Part shown: in pieces, positions 1 through 9,731 of the stretch
How the letters are laid out: each line of letters starts with the position of its first letter
Numbering within the stretch: position 1 is the stretch's first letter
Assembly (NCBI GenBank): GCA_963795195.1
Contig: CAWCGU010000006.1
Span: forward strand, 1,922,001-1,986,000
Length of the DNA: 64,000 bases
From: CAWCGU01 sp963795195
Lineage (GTDB): Bacteria; Actinomycetota; Thermoleophilia; Solirubrobacterales; 70-9
Direction of reading: 5' to 3'
Notes under the pieces: generated by a model
What the model was told of the DNA's origin: nothing
Databases searched by the model: none
Seen by the model: the letters and a program-made list of their open reading frames with translations, nothing else
Made by a program: the position numbers and the translations under genes

Positions 1-1396
1 ACCGGCGGCGAGGTGGAAGTCATCGGCGGCGGAATCGAGGAAGCCGGGGTCTCCGCCCAGCACGCCCGCGCCTCTCTTGACGTGGACCGCCCGGCCCCCG
101 ATGAGGCTGAAGGTGATCGTGCTCGCCCGCGGCCTGGGTAGCCCGCGGGCGCACCTGGTGCAGACGAAGATCTGTGAGGAGCCGCCGTTGGCGGTGATGA
201 TGCTGTTGGTCACCTTGATCCTGGAACCGCCCTCGGTGAAGATCCCGGACCCGCGTGAGCCCGCCGGGCAAACGTTGTCGGCGATCGTGACGTTCTCCAG
301 CGTCGCCGTCGATCCGGTCGGGACGACTCCGGTGCCGTCGACGTAGAGCGCGGAACCACCCGCCCCGCAGGCGTTGTCGTGGAAGAGGTCGCCCGTGATC
401 CTGCCCGTTGCGTCATCGTCGATGAAGAGGCCGCTTCCTGGACCCGGGGCGCTGTTGCCGATCCAGCGGTTCGCCTCGAAGCTCGCCTTCGGCCTTGGCT
501 TGCCGGGGCCGTAGAAGATCCCGCCGCCGCCCCAGCCGTAGCCGGCCTGGTCGCCGATCGTGTTGCCGCGAACCAGGTTGCGCCGCACCGTCATCGTCTG
601 AGCGCTCAGATAGAGGCCGCCGCCGTGATCGCCGCCTGCGTGGTTGTTCTCGATCAGGTTGCCCTCGATCAACGCCGGTACGCCGATCGAAATGCCGGCA
701 CCGCGGTGCGCACGGTTGTCGCGGATGATGTTGCCCGCAATAGTGATCGAACTTGCCGGGGAGGTAGCTGCCGGCGCTGATGCCGCCGCCGAGCGTCTGG
801 CAGTTGCAGTTGTTGAAGTTCTGCCCGTCGTCGTTGCCTTCGATGATGTTGTTCCGGATCGTGACGGCGCCTGAATCGACGACGTTGATTCCGGAACCGC
901 GCGCTCCGCGATCCGCGTCCAGCGGCGCTCGGCCGCCGGTGATCGTGAAGCCGTCCACGACCGAGGCGCCGGCGTCGTTGAGCGACACGGTCGTGCCTGC
1001 GCCCTGCCCATCGATCACGGTCGGGTTGGCAGCCGGATCGCGCGTCGTGAAGCCCGCCACGAACCCGCCGAGCAGGGTCACCGTCTTGCCGGCCACAGCC
1101 ACGCGTTCGGGGTAGGTCCCGGCCTGCACCTGGATCGTGTTCCCACTTGCGGCGGCGTCGATGGCTGCGGTGATGGTTCCGAAGTCGCCCGAAGCTCCGA
1201 CGCAGAGAACCGCGCCGTCGCAGGGAGCGCCGGGGCTGGCGCCGCCGAGAGCGGGGACGAACGTGGAAGCCGGAGGAGCCAGAACGCTGTTGGCGGCGCT
1301 CGAGGAAGCTACAGGCAGTGCCAGGATGGCTACGGTCGCCAAGACGAAAGCGACGGACCTACCCACGAGGCTGAACGACGGAGTCATCAATCGCAC
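1..1396 (-). CDS. Exported right-handed beta-helix protein, partial and frameshifted
   Basis: The start at 1396 gives a signal peptide of about 34 residues (hydrophobic core VAFVLATVAILALPVA, then SSSAA). A classic parallel beta-helix region follows, with rungs such as TVSLNDAGASVVDGFTITGG and SGAVTIRNNIIEGN. Near base 750 the frame changes by one base; beyond it coding resumes as SSITIAGNIIRDN and stays open to base 1, ending in GDPGFLDSAADDFHLAAG. That last stretch is the usual C-terminal signature of this family, normally followed by a Ser-Pro-Ala-Ile-Asp motif, so the true end lies just outside the window. The family includes polysaccharide lyases and surface adhesins, but no catalytic residues can be assigned. 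It is probably extracellular or on the cell surface. The single frameshift in otherwise intact repeats looks like a sequence error. Confidence 0.8.
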
Positions 1397-1608
1397 AGCT
1401 TAGGTCTAGCGTGCTTGGAATGCCACCCCGGCGAGCGATACCATTCGCAGACGTCAATAGGAAGGCAGGGACGGGAGGGGTTGGTATTTCGCGGGGCTCG
1501 GGTGATCGGGCGTTCTCGCGACTCCAAGGGGATTTACTCCCCCCAACGGATTGCTTAGCGGTGAAAGAACCAAGGCCTCAGCTCCGTCGGGACGGTACCC
1601 TGCGAGGT

Positions 1609-3373
1609 ATGCGACGGCTGCCGTTCATCTTGGCTGTGCTCCCGTCGTTGGCCCTAACGCTCGCTTTGGCCTCGACCGCGCACGGTGCCACCCTCTATTC
1701 GAACCTCGTCGGTCCATCCGGATACGGCGGGTACGAGTTCAACTTCGCAAACTTTACGACGCAGCGAGTCGCGCAGCCGTTCGTCCCGACCTCATCCGGC
1801 CTGCCGCTCCGAGCGGGGTTCTTTGCCCACACATACGCCACCGAGACGGGCACGGCGTCGATCTCGATCTACACGAACAACCCAGCCACGGCGGCAGCCC
1901 CAATTCGAGATCGCGGACGGTACGCCGATCACATTCGACGACACCTCCGACGCGGTGCCGACATGCCGACGCTCACCCCGCTCTTGCTCTTCGGTGAGCC
2001 TGCACCGCTTACCGCCGGCCAGACGTACTGGGCGGTCTTCCAGATCCACACCCGCCGCACCGCGTTCTGGTCGGGCGCGCAAACGGGCGGCGGGTCGCCC
2101 AGGCTGAGCACCGATGGCGGTGCCACGTGGGGTGCACCGTCCGGAGGGGCGCTCTCCCTCCTCATCGACGACGCCACTACATGTGGCGCGGCCGACATCA
2201 ACTCGATCCCGAACCCGAGCCCGGACCCGAACGCCGAGCTCGGCGACATGTACGCCAAGCCAGGCGGCACGGGCTTCCAGACGCTGCTTCGTCTCCAACA
2301 GCGGCATCGCGCAGCTCAACCTAACCAACGGTTCCTTCAGCGACGCGCCACCTGGCATGTTCAAGGTCCTCGACGGCGAGCCCGACGGCGTCCCACCGGG
2401 ATCCAACTTCGTGTTCCCGAAAAACAACGTCGGGAGCGGCGGCGTCTTCTTGTACGTCGTCTGCGCGCCGCCCGGAGGAACGCCCGACGGCGAAAAGACG
2501 GCCACATTCACGCTGACTTCGAATGACCCAGATGAGGGGTCCCTTACCTGGCCGGTGTGGTGCCTCGTCGACAGCACACCGCCGTCGCTCGAGTTCGGCC
2601 AACCGGATGGACGCAACGGCTGGTTCGTGACGCGGCAGCTCCAGGTGCGGGGCATCGATCCAGAGTCCGGCAACCGCGTCAAGCGGATCTTTTGCAGCGA
2701 CAACGGCGACTTTCTCGACTGGCCCAACGGGTCTGTCGCCTCGTTCGGAATCCAGCCCGACGGAATTCACGCTCTGTCCTGCCAGGGGACCGACGTTGCG
2801 AACAACACCAGCGCACCCGGCGCCTACACGGCGACCGTGCGAGTGGACGCGACGCCTCCCGAAACGACGATGGGCGACGACGGACCGCCTGCAGTCTCGG
2901 ATCAGACGGCCTTCACCTTCTCGTTCACCGGCAGCGACGCCACGTCCGGAGTGCAGGAATACGAATGCCGGCTGGACGACGAGTCCTACGAGCCGTGCAC
3001 GAGCCCTGTGAGTCGCAGCGGACTCGGCAACGGCTCTCATACATTCGAGGTGCGCGCACGCGACGTGGCGGGCAACCGCGACCCGACCCCGGTTCGATGG
3101 TCGTGGCAGGTCGCCGCACCGCAGCCCGACGCGGGCGACCGCCCGCCGGGCTCGAGCTGCGTCGTCCCCAAGATCAAGCGTGGATCCAGGCTGGCTGCGG
3201 CCAAGGCGGAATTGGTGGAGGCCGGTTGCGCAACCGGCAAGATCCGTCGCGTGGCCTCCAAAAAGGTCAAGAGGGGGCGTGTGATCCGCGTCAAGGCCCC
3301 GGCTGGGACCCAGCTCGATGGCGGGGCTGCAGTGGAAATCGTGGTCAGCAAGGGCCCGAAGCGCAAGCGGTGA
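1609..3373 (+). CDS. Exported Ig-like/PASTA-domain protein, frameshifted
   Basis: The ATG at 1609 begins a signal peptide (MRRLPFILAVLPSLALTLAL, cleavage near AHG-A). A jelly-roll-like extracellular region with TASISIYTNNPATA follows. Frame changes near 1897, 1960 and 2280 must be bridged; coding is coherent on both sides of each (EIADGTPITFDDTSDA, then PLTAGQTYWAVFQ, then RCFVSNSGIAQLNL). The C-terminal half holds two Ig-like modules, one ending HTFEVRARDVAGNRDPTP. It closes with a PASTA domain starting CVVPKIKRGSRLAAAKAEL and a basic tail KGPKRKR. PASTA domains bind muropeptides or beta-lactams in kinases and penicillin-binding proteins; here there is no kinase or transpeptidase, so a wall-attached structural role is inferred. 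The Ig-like module resembles the one in the protein at 8165. Confidence 0.7.
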
Positions 3374-3394
3374 GGAGAGCGGAGCCCAATCGGC

Positions 3395-4186
3395 TCAGGC
3401 GTCCGCGCCCCGCGTGCCCAGCGCCTCCTCGCGAAATGGCTTCGCGCTTCGCACCAAGTCGACCAGCTCGCCCGCAAAGCGATGGCAGTCGCCCGGCCAG
3501 CGCGCCGATACATAGTTGCCGTCGCGGACGATGAAGCCACGCTGCGGCGCCGCTGCACTGTCGCGTCTCGGCAGGCGCGGGCCGGCGATGAAGTCGTCGG
3601 GACTGGCCAGGGCGGCCGTCACCTCTGCCTGGACCGTCTCGCGATAGGTCCGGTAGTAGCTGCCCAGCCAGGCACGGGTAAGTGTCCAGGCGCCGAGCTC
3701 CAGCGCCACAGTCAGCGCGGTGGTGCTGCGCCCGTGCAGGACGGATCGCCCGGTGCTCGGGTCCTTGGAGCGCGCAAGCAGAAGAACTCCGTGGCAGACA
3801 GCTCCCACCGGCTTCTCGGCGCGGAAGGCTTCGCGTACCAGCTCTTGTGCCGCCGGCGACTCGAGCATCGTCTTCATACCGGGCGCGTGCCCACCCGGAA
3901 CGACTAGCCCGTCAACGTTCGCCGGGTCGACGTCCTCGTAACGAAGCGGTGAGCGGAAGGCTGGGTCCTCTGTCATCCGCCTGTAGCTGTCAAGCTCCCG
4001 CCGCCGCGTCATGAGTAGGGGCGACAGCGGCCCGAACCCGCGCTCGACCAGGCGCTCGTCGGCGAACGCGGGCGAGCCGTTCGGCGTGGCGAAGCCGACC
4101 TCGAATCCGGAATCTCGCAGCGCTGCCCAGGGCACGCCCGACTCGGTCGGGTCGTAATCCAGTTGTGGGAGCAGCATGAGGATCAT
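3395..4186 (-). CDS. DJ-1/PfpI family protein (class I glutamine-amidotransferase-like)
   Basis: The 263-residue protein has the DJ-1/PfpI fold. An early strand reads MILMLLPQLDYDPTESGVPW, then comes VDGLVVPGGHAPGM, and the nucleophile elbow GAVCHG with the family cysteine. Members act as proteases, chaperones, glyoxalases or hydrolases, and the substrate cannot be told here. It is longer than bacterial PfpI (about 170-190), with an insertion after the first strand (GFGPLSPLLMTRRREL) like that of the larger fungal and plant homologues. It has no signal peptide, so it is cytoplasmic. It ends 22 bases from the convergent exported protein at 3373. An alternative start at 4174 would remove four residues. 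Confidence 0.8.
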   Translation of the reverse strand: MILMLLPQLDYDPTESGVPWAALRDSGFEVGFATPNGSPAFADERLVERGFGPLSPLLMTRRRELDSYRRMTEDPAFRSPLRYEDVDPANVDGLVVPGGHAPGMKTMLESPAAQELVREAFRAEKPVGAVCHGVLLLARSKDPSTGRSVLHGRSTTALTVALELGAWTLTRAWLGSYYRTYRETVQAEVTAALASPDDFIAGPRLPRRDSAAAPQRGFIVRDGNYVSARWPGDCHRFAGELVDLVRSAKPFREEALGTRGADA

Positions 4187-4265
4187 CTGCCGTCAAGCGT
4201 TAGGTGCCGACGCCACGGAACGTAAGCACAGGCCCGTGCCCTCGAGGCTTCAAGGCTTCGCCCGT

Positions 4266-5414
4266 TCACGCCCGGACGAGCGCGCTCGGGCCGAGCTCGC
4301 GGTGGTTCCCGACCCCGGCGATGGCGAGGGTGATGTCGAGCTCGGCGAGGAGCGTGCGGAGCATGTGCCGGACGCCCGCCTCCCCTCCGAGCGCCAGGCC
4401 GTGCACGTACGGGCGGCCGATGACGACGGCCTCGGCCCCCAGGGCCAGCGCCCGGTAGACGTCGGTCCCCGTGCGGACGCCCGAGCCGAACAGGACGGCG
4501 ACCTTGCCGCCGACCGCGTCCGCGATCCGCGGCAGGACGTCGATCGTCCCGGCCGGGCCGGGCACCGCGGCGCCCGCGCTCGTTCGACACGACGATGCCG
4601 TCGAAGCCACGGCGGACCGCCATCCGCGCGTCCGGCACGGTCTGGATGCCGCCGAGGACGATCGGCCCGTCCCAGGCCTCGCGGATCGCCGCGAGCGCCG
4701 CCCAGCCCTTCCCGGGCTGCGGGGGTGAGAGCACGAGGTGGGTGCACCCCGCGAGCTGCGCGCGCCCGAGCAGCGCGAGGTCGGGGCCGTCCCCGTCCGG
4801 CCAGTCCAGGCCGAACCACCGCGAGCCGGTGGGCGCGGCCACGGCGACGCCCTCGACCGACGTGCTCGCCTGCGACGCGTGGACGTAGGTGAGCCCCAGG
4901 CCCGCGGCCGCCCGGGCGGTCGCGGCCTCGCCGTCGGGGTGCGCCAGGGCCTGGTCCCCGACCGGGCCGAGGATGACCGGGGCCGGCATCGCGACGCCGA
5001 GCACGGTCGCGCTGAGGTCGCGCTCGGCGCGGTCGATGAACATCCGCGGGACGATCCGCCACGCTCGCAGCGCCCGCGCGTTCGCGCGCACGGCGGCGGC
5101 GCCGCCCGCCCAGGCGAGCAGATGCCGGCGCGCGGCCTCGGGCAGCACCTTCGCCGCGGCGGCCTCGAGGTCGGACAGGTTCGTGGTGAAGATCGGCTTG
5201 ACGTCCGCGGTCATCCCGGCGAGGTAGATCTCGGACTGGTAGCTGGCGTACGGGGCGCCCGGGCCGACCGGGAGCGGCGACTGCCTGGGGAGCTTGGGGA
5301 CGGCGCGAGCGGGCGCCGAACGGCGGCCGCGGCGAGCGCGGTCGGCGCGAGGACGGTCGCGGCGGCGGCCGCGCCGGCCACCTCGAGGAACTGACGACGA
5401 GTGCTCTCGGACAT
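4266..5414 (-). CDS. Tat-leader alpha-hydroxy-acid oxidase paralogue, degenerate and frameshifted
   Basis: The reading starts at 5414 with a twin-arginine leader (STRRQFLEVAGAAAAATVLA). The frame changes near 5310, then SYQSEIYLAGMTADVKPIF leads into an FMN-dependent alpha-hydroxy-acid oxidase domain. A second frame change lies near 4573, after which GGKVAVLFGSGVRTGTDV and GAEAVVIGRPYVHGL complete the FMN phosphate-binding half. Compared with its neighbour at 5429 it lacks about 65 residues after the middle of the barrel, a stretch that includes the WRPLDLD segment. The catalytic Ser-Asn-His-Gly-Gly-Arg-Gln motif reads Ser-Asn-Glu-Arg-Gly-Arg-Arg, so the base histidine is absent. It begins 14 bases after the neighbour's stop, as an operon and probable tandem duplicate. 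It may be inactive or have a changed function. Confidence 0.65.
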
Positions 5415-5428
5415 GTCTGGGCTCCGCT

Positions 5429-6595
5429 TCAGCGCGCGCGGGTCAGGGAGGAACGGGAAAGGGTGCGGTGACTGCGGCGGCCGGCCTTGCGGACCTCCTC
5501 CTCGAGCTCGTCGACGAGGCTCCGCATGACGGTCCGGGTGCCCGCCTGCCCGTCCAGCGCGAGGCCGTACAGGTACGGCCGGCCGATGAGCACCGCGTCG
5601 GCGCCGAGCGCCAGCGCCTTGAAGGCGTCGCGGCCCGTGCGGATCCCGGAGTCGAAGAGCACGGGCATCTTGTCGCCGACCGCCTTGACGATCGGTCCGA
5701 GCGCGTCGAGCGACGCGATCGCCCCGTCGACCTGACGGCCGCCGTGGTTGGAGACGACGATGCCGTCGATCTCGTGCTCGACGGCGAGCCTGGCGTCGCG
5801 CGGGCTCTGGATCCCCTTGAGCAGGATCGGGCCGTCCCAGTTCGCGCGGATGAGCGGCAGCTGCTCCCAGCTCAGGCCGGGGTTCTGGAAGACGCCCGCG
5901 AACACGACGCCGGCCGGCAGCGGGGCGACCTCTGCCGGCACGGGCATCTGGCGCCGGAAGACCGGGTCGCTCGTGTAGTTCGCGATGCCCTTGTTCTCGA
6001 GGAAGGGCGAGTACCCGCGGTCGAGGTCGAGCGGCCGCCAGCCGAGCAGCGTCGTGTCGAGCGTGATGACCAGGTGGGTGTAGCCGGCCGCCTTGGCGCG
6101 GCGCAGGAAGGACACGACCAGCTCGTCGTCGGTGGGCCAGTAGAGCTGGTACCAGCGCGAGCCGTCGCCGTTGGCCGCCGCCACGTCCTCCATCTGGTAG
6201 GCGGCCTGCGTCGAGTGCACGTACGTCAGCCCGAGCTCGGCCGCCGCGCGGGCGCTGGCGAGGTCGCCGTCCGGATGCGCGAGCGTCTGCACCCCGACCG
6301 GCGCGAAGAGGACCGGCGCGGGCATGCGCGTCCCCAGGATGGTGGTGGAGAGATCGACCTTCGCCGGCTTGCGGCCCTTGCGCCGCTTGATCTTCCAGCG
6401 CCGGAACGCCGCGGCGTTGGCGCGCGTGGTGTCCGCGTCCCCCGCCCCGGCGAGGATGTAGGCGAGGGCCTCGGGGCTCAGGACCTTGGCGGCCTCCGCC
6501 TCGAGCTTCGAGAGGTCGCCGGGGATGGTGGCTGCCCGCGCCTCGAGCTGCGAGAGGTCGTTGGGGATCGTGGCTGCGGCCGTGGCCTGCGTCAT
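5429..6595 (-). CDS. FMN-dependent alpha-hydroxy-acid oxidase (lactate 2-monooxygenase-like)
   Basis: This 388-residue TIM-barrel flavoprotein oxidises an L-2-hydroxy acid such as lactate to the 2-oxo acid. Visible landmarks are APVGVQTLAHPDGDLASARA at the FMN-binding end, the substrate segment LGWRPLDLDRGYSPFLENK, the complete catalytic motif SNHGGRQVDGA, and the FMN phosphate sites DSGIRTGRD and LGADAVLIGRPYLYGLAL. The first 30 residues contain a short direct repeat (TIPNDLSQLEARA, TIPGDLSKLEAEA). The large loop region resembles lactate 2-monooxygenase more than glycolate oxidase. No leader is present, so it is cytoplasmic. The Tat-leader paralogue follows it directly. Confidence 0.85.
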   Translation of the reverse strand: MTQATAAATIPNDLSQLEARAATIPGDLSKLEAEAAKVLSPEALAYILAGAGDADTTRANAAAFRRWKIKRRKGRKPAKVDLSTTILGTRMPAPVLFAPVGVQTLAHPDGDLASARAAAELGLTYVHSTQAAYQMEDVAAANGDGSRWYQLYWPTDDELVVSFLRRAKAAGYTHLVITLDTTLLGWRPLDLDRGYSPFLENKGIANYTSDPVFRRQMPVPAEVAPLPAGVVFAGVFQNPGLSWEQLPLIRANWDGPILLKGIQSPRDARLAVEHEIDGIVVSNHGGRQVDGAIASLDALGPIVKAVGDKMPVLFDSGIRTGRDAFKALALGADAVLIGRPYLYGLALDGQAGTRTVMRSLVDELEEEVRKAGRRSHRTLSRSSLTRAR

Positions 6596-6804
6596 GGGCT
6601 GGAGTGTGACAGGAGGCAGCCGACCATCGCGCTAGTCGCCGGGCGCGCTCTCGCGGCCCCAGAAAGTGGAGCTAAGCGACGCTATTCGAACCGTGAGTCT
6701 CGGTGAGCGGCTGGCGCAAGTCCCGCCGCTGGTGCCCAATGACGAAAGGGCCAGCCATCCCGCTTTTGCATGGAGCGATCCTGCGTGCGACGATACTTAC
6801 TGGC

Positions 6805-7572
6805 ATGTCAGGGTCGGGATATCTGCTCGTCCACGGCGGCCACCACACCAAGCGATGCTGGGATCGTCTGGCGGCGAGACTGGAGGCGCTTGGTGATCGC
6901 GTGATCGCGATTGATCTTCCCGGGCGCGGACGCACGGCGGCCAATTTGAAAACGGCAACACTTGACGATTGGGTGAACGCGATCGACGATGCCGTCGAGA
7001 GATTCGACACGCCGCCAGTCCTCGTCGGTCACAGTATGGGGGGTGTGTCGACGAGCCAGTACGCCGCGCGACGAGCGGCAGGGATCGCCGGGATCGCGTA
7101 CGTCAGCGCCGTAGTGCCCGCCGACGGCTCCAGCGGAATGCAGACGCTGTTCGCAGCGGGTGGCGAAAGCGCGCTCTTGGGTCACGGAGTTTTCAGTCTC
7201 TCCGAGGACCGGACGACAGCCACCATCGATCCCGAGGCGGCCGTGAGGGCTTTCTACGACCGCTGCTCCTCCGAGGTCGTGGAGGAGGCCCTCGCGCAGC
7301 TCTGCCCGGAGCCAGTCGTTCCTCTCGCCACGCCACTCCGCCTTGGGACGCAATTCCTCGCGGTGCCAAAGGTGTACATCGGCGCTCTCGGGGACCAGGC
7401 AGTTCCTCCAAGACTCCAGCGCTCTCTGGCGGAGCGTGCAGAGGCGACGTTCGAGACCATCGATGCGGATCACTCGCCGTTCTTCTCAGCCATCCCGCAG
7501 CTTGCCGCTCAGCTCCACGCTGTGGGTCAGCGGTTTCGTGGAACCAGATCCCGCCGTAACCGCACCGGATGA
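6805..7572 (+). CDS. Alpha/beta hydrolase
   Basis: The start at 6805 puts the first strand and oxyanion segment at the N terminus (SGYLLVHGGHHTKRCWDRL), as is usual; the frame is open further upstream but without family features. The nucleophile elbow is LVGHSMGG, and the catalytic histidine lies in DADHSPFFS near the C terminus. About 255 residues, cytoplasmic. It resembles small plant-type esterases of the salicylate-esterase/hydroxynitrile-lyase group, but the substrate is unknown. It is the last ordinary gene before the repeat-rich island: the first tRNA-derived repeat starts 19 bases after its stop. Confidence 0.8.
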   Translation: MSGSGYLLVHGGHHTKRCWDRLAARLEALGDRVIAIDLPGRGRTAANLKTATLDDWVNAIDDAVERFDTPPVLVGHSMGGVSTSQYAARRAAGIAGIAYVSAVVPADGSSGMQTLFAAGGESALLGHGVFSLSEDRTTATIDPEAAVRAFYDRCSSEVVEEALAQLCPEPVVPLATPLRLGTQFLAVPKVYIGALGDQAVPPRLQRSLAERAEATFETIDADHSPFFSAIPQLAAQLHAVGQRFRGTRSRRNRTG

Positions 7573-7589
7573 AGAACAGGCAGTCTTGA

Positions 7590-7718
7590 GATGGAGCTAG
7601 GCGGCTCGAATCGCCGACCTCCTGATTGTGAACCCCAGCCGTGGCTGGAAGGCGAGACGTGCCCGCCTGACATCGGGATATGTGCTGCGCATGTGGGCAC
7701 TGGGACTGCGCCAGTGCC
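7590..7718 (-). repeat. tRNA-Ala-half repeat block 1
   Basis: It starts with a diverged copy of the tRNA-Ala 3' half (TGGAGCTAGGCGG at 7593, then the T-arm and CTCCTGATTG) and ends in a perfect hairpin. GGCACTGG at 7696-7703 pairs with CCAGTGCC at 7711-7718 around a 7-base loop. The left flank is not similar to the other copies. Confidence 0.7.
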
Positions 7719-7807
7719 GAGTCGAGTCCAAGATCCGACACAACTCTGTGGCCAAGTTGGAACGATCTGCGCGCCACGCGTCACTCGAGTCGAGCTTCGA
7801 TCAGGGG

Positions 7808-7961
7808 ATGCCGCGGATCTCCGCCTTCTACGGAATCGTGATCACGATGTACTGGCACGATCACCCGTCCCCCGCACTTTCACGCGTCCTACTCCGGGTG
7901 TTCCAATTGGGATCGAGCCCGCGCCCACAAGGCGCTGGACGCGATCGATCCGCTTCCGTAG
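7808..7961 (+). pseudogene. DUF4160 remnant A
   Basis: The ATG at 7808 gives MPRISAFYGIVITMYWHDH, the conserved N terminus of DUF4160 proteins. After a one-base frame change near 7868 it reads PHFHASYSG and then jumps straight to the family's end, NWDRARAHKALDAIDPLP and a stop. About 40 residues of the middle are missing compared with copy C at 10632. About 70 bases upstream are nearly identical to the region before copy C. DUF4160 is found next to DUF2442 in small modules suspected to be toxin-antitoxin-like. Here the partner gene is cut off after its start codon by repeat block 2. It is not expected to be functional. Confidence 0.7.
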
Positions 7962-7972
7962 CATCTGACCCA

Positions 7973-8111
7973 TGGTTGAGGTAGGCGGGCTCGAACCGCC
8001 CGACCTCCTGACTGCCAAGCGGGGTCCTCTCAGGCACGGATGGCCGTGGTTTGCACGCCCGAGATGGCGGCATCTGTCGGTGGATGTCGGCACTGCGATG
8101 GCTGCAGTGCC
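7973..8111 (-). repeat. tRNA-Ala-half repeat block 2
   Basis: The copy of the tRNA-Ala 3' half is diverged (GAGGTAGGCGGGCTCGAACC). It ends with a perfect hairpin: GGCACTGC at 8089-8096 and GCAGTGCC at 8104-8111, again with a 7-base loop. Two base pairs of the stem tip differ from block 1 on both arms, so pairing is kept. Confidence 0.65.
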
Positions 8112-8164
8112 GAACCGTAATCACACCGTTGACCGGCCCCACCATGGATGCTAGGTTTCCCCCG

Positions 8165-9159
8165 ATGAAAGCTTGGCGAGCTTTGATTACAGGGATCGTT
8201 TCGTTGCTCGTATGCGCTTTCGCGGCCACCTCCGCGACCGCGTCGGAGTCGATCGGCATGACGGCGTTCCCAACCATCGACATGGACCCTGACCCCAATG
8301 TGAACCCGACGAACTGTCTGAAGGATGATGCCCCGATGGCCGATACGGCGACCCTGATTCAGTACCGGAGACAGACGGGGTCAACGCCTTCCTACACCGT
8401 GCCTGCCGGAGGCGGCGTGGTCACATCGTGGACGCACATGGCGCCGGACCCGATCGGCTTCGCGGAAACGATGGCTCTGCAGATGCTCAGGCCGGTGAGC
8501 GGTTCTCAAACTCAGTTCACGGTCATCGGGCAGAGCGCGGTGCAAACCCTCATCAACGGACCCAACACCTTCCCGGCCCAGATCCCGGTGCAGGCGGGTG
8601 ACGTTCTCGGCCTATACGTCCAGCATGCAGGCAACGTCGCATACTGCCAGGAGGCTGCCCCCATGTTCAATGAGGGTGACAAGACGAGAGAGATCGACTT
8701 CACCCAGAACCCCGCCGTTGGGACGATCCTCGACTTCGTGGGTAACGAGCAGTCGGCGCGGCTCAGCGTGTCGGCAGTGGTCGAAAAGGACGCCGACGGG
8801 GATGGGCTGGCGACGAGACCCAAGACACCTGTGTGGGAACCCCTCCGACGTGCACCGGCGGCGGCACCGGCGGCGGCGGCTCGGGCGACTCCACTGCGCC
8901 TGACACCACCCTCAGCGGCAAGAAGCGCTTCAAGACCAAGAAGAAGTCTGCAAAGGCCAAGTTCACCTTCTCGTCCGATGAGGCCGGGTCGACTTTCATG
9001 TGTCGCATTGACGCGAAGCCGTTTGCGGATTGCACGTCGCCGGCCACAGTCACGGCGAGGGTCGGGACGCACGTGTTCACGGTCGTCGCGATCGACCCCG
9101 CAGGCAACGCCGATCCGACTGCGGCCGCGAAGCAGATCAAGGTCGTCCGGTCGAAGTGA
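8165..9159 (+). CDS. Exported protein with Ig-like C-terminal domain, frameshifted
   Basis: The ATG at 8165 starts a signal peptide (MKAWRALITGIVSLLVCAFA, cleavage near TASE). The following 190 residues form an uncharacterised extracellular domain with conserved-looking cysteines (NPTNCLKDD, VAYCQEAAP). A one-base loss near 8810 must be bridged; coding then gives GDETQDTC, a calcium-binding thrombospondin-3-like Asp-rich motif continuing DADGDGL. A Gly/Thr linker follows, and an Ig-like module (KFTFSSDEAGSTFMCRID to HVFTVVAIDPAGNADPT) that matches the module in the protein at 1609. It lies inside the island between repeat blocks 2 and 3, so it may be cargo. Function unknown. Confidence 0.7.
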
Positions 9160-9198
9160 CGCGACCGCGTCGTCTGCCGAACAGCAACGAACCTGAAA

Positions 9199-9346
9199 AT
9201 GGAGCTAGGCGGACTAGAACGGCCGACCTTCCTGATTGCGAAGCAGAGCGCCCTCAGGCACGGATAGGCGTGATTCGCCCCGATCAGGGGTGCGTGGATA
9301 TACGCGGATGTACGTGGATTCGGGCACTGGAACGCGGCTGGTGCCC
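9199..9346 (-). repeat. tRNA-Ala-half repeat block 3
   Basis: It begins ATGGAGCTAGGCGGACTAGA and contains the anticodon-loop boundary GATTGCGAA followed by GCAGAGCGCCCTCAGGCACG, which is non-tRNA sequence shared with block 5. It contains the direct repeats GGATATACGCGGATGTACG and TGGAT, and ends in a hairpin with arms GGGCAC (9322) and GTGCCC (9341). Confidence 0.75.
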
Positions 9347-9362
9347 AGTGGTGCCGCCCGAG

Positions 9363-9731
9363 CTACGCCACGTCGGCCGCGAGGATCTCGTCCAGCCGGG
9401 GCTTGCATCTCGTCAGTGAGAGCTTGGCGCGCCGACTCGATGTCGGATCCATCAGTCACGGCCCGGTGGAGTACGTCCGGCGCCAGGTCGGCTCCTCCCG
9501 GCCAGCAGACCGTGTGCCCCTCGGGATCAATGCTGACCTGAGCGAACCCCGCTTCGGTACGTGCAGTCTCAAACACCGGTCCCTGGAGGTGCTGTCCTGC
9601 GTACGTCCAGTTCCCCCGCGGCGCCGTTGGTGAAGCGTAGCCACAGGCGGCCATGCTGGGGAAGTGCGGGATTCCGTGCTCGTCGAAGTACATGGTGATC
9701 ACGATCCCGAAGAAGGGCCGATTGTCGGGAC
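9363..9731 (-). pseudogene. DUF4160-DUF2442 fused remnant B
   Basis: The N-terminal part reads PFFGIVITMYFDEHGIPHF, the start of a DUF4160 protein. It then passes, with frame changes, into the second half of a DUF2442 protein (GPVFETARTEAGFAQVSID, then CWPGGADLAPDVLHRAV) and ends LDEILAADVA. The C-terminal half of DUF4160 and the N-terminal half of DUF2442 are missing, so one internal deletion joined the two genes. No good start codon is visible near 9731. Orientation is opposite to copies A and C. Probably non-functional. Confidence 0.65.

Noticed and set aside
1397..1608. Possible riboswitch between the two exported-protein genes
   Set aside because: The 212-base divergent region was read for known riboswitch cores and none was seen; it probably holds two promoters.
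5294..6706. A 470-codon open frame on the plus strand opposite the alpha-hydroxy-acid oxidases
   Set aside because: It is the antisense of strongly supported flavoprotein genes; composition is Arg/Gly/Ala-rich with no family motif, as expected of GC-rich antisense frames.
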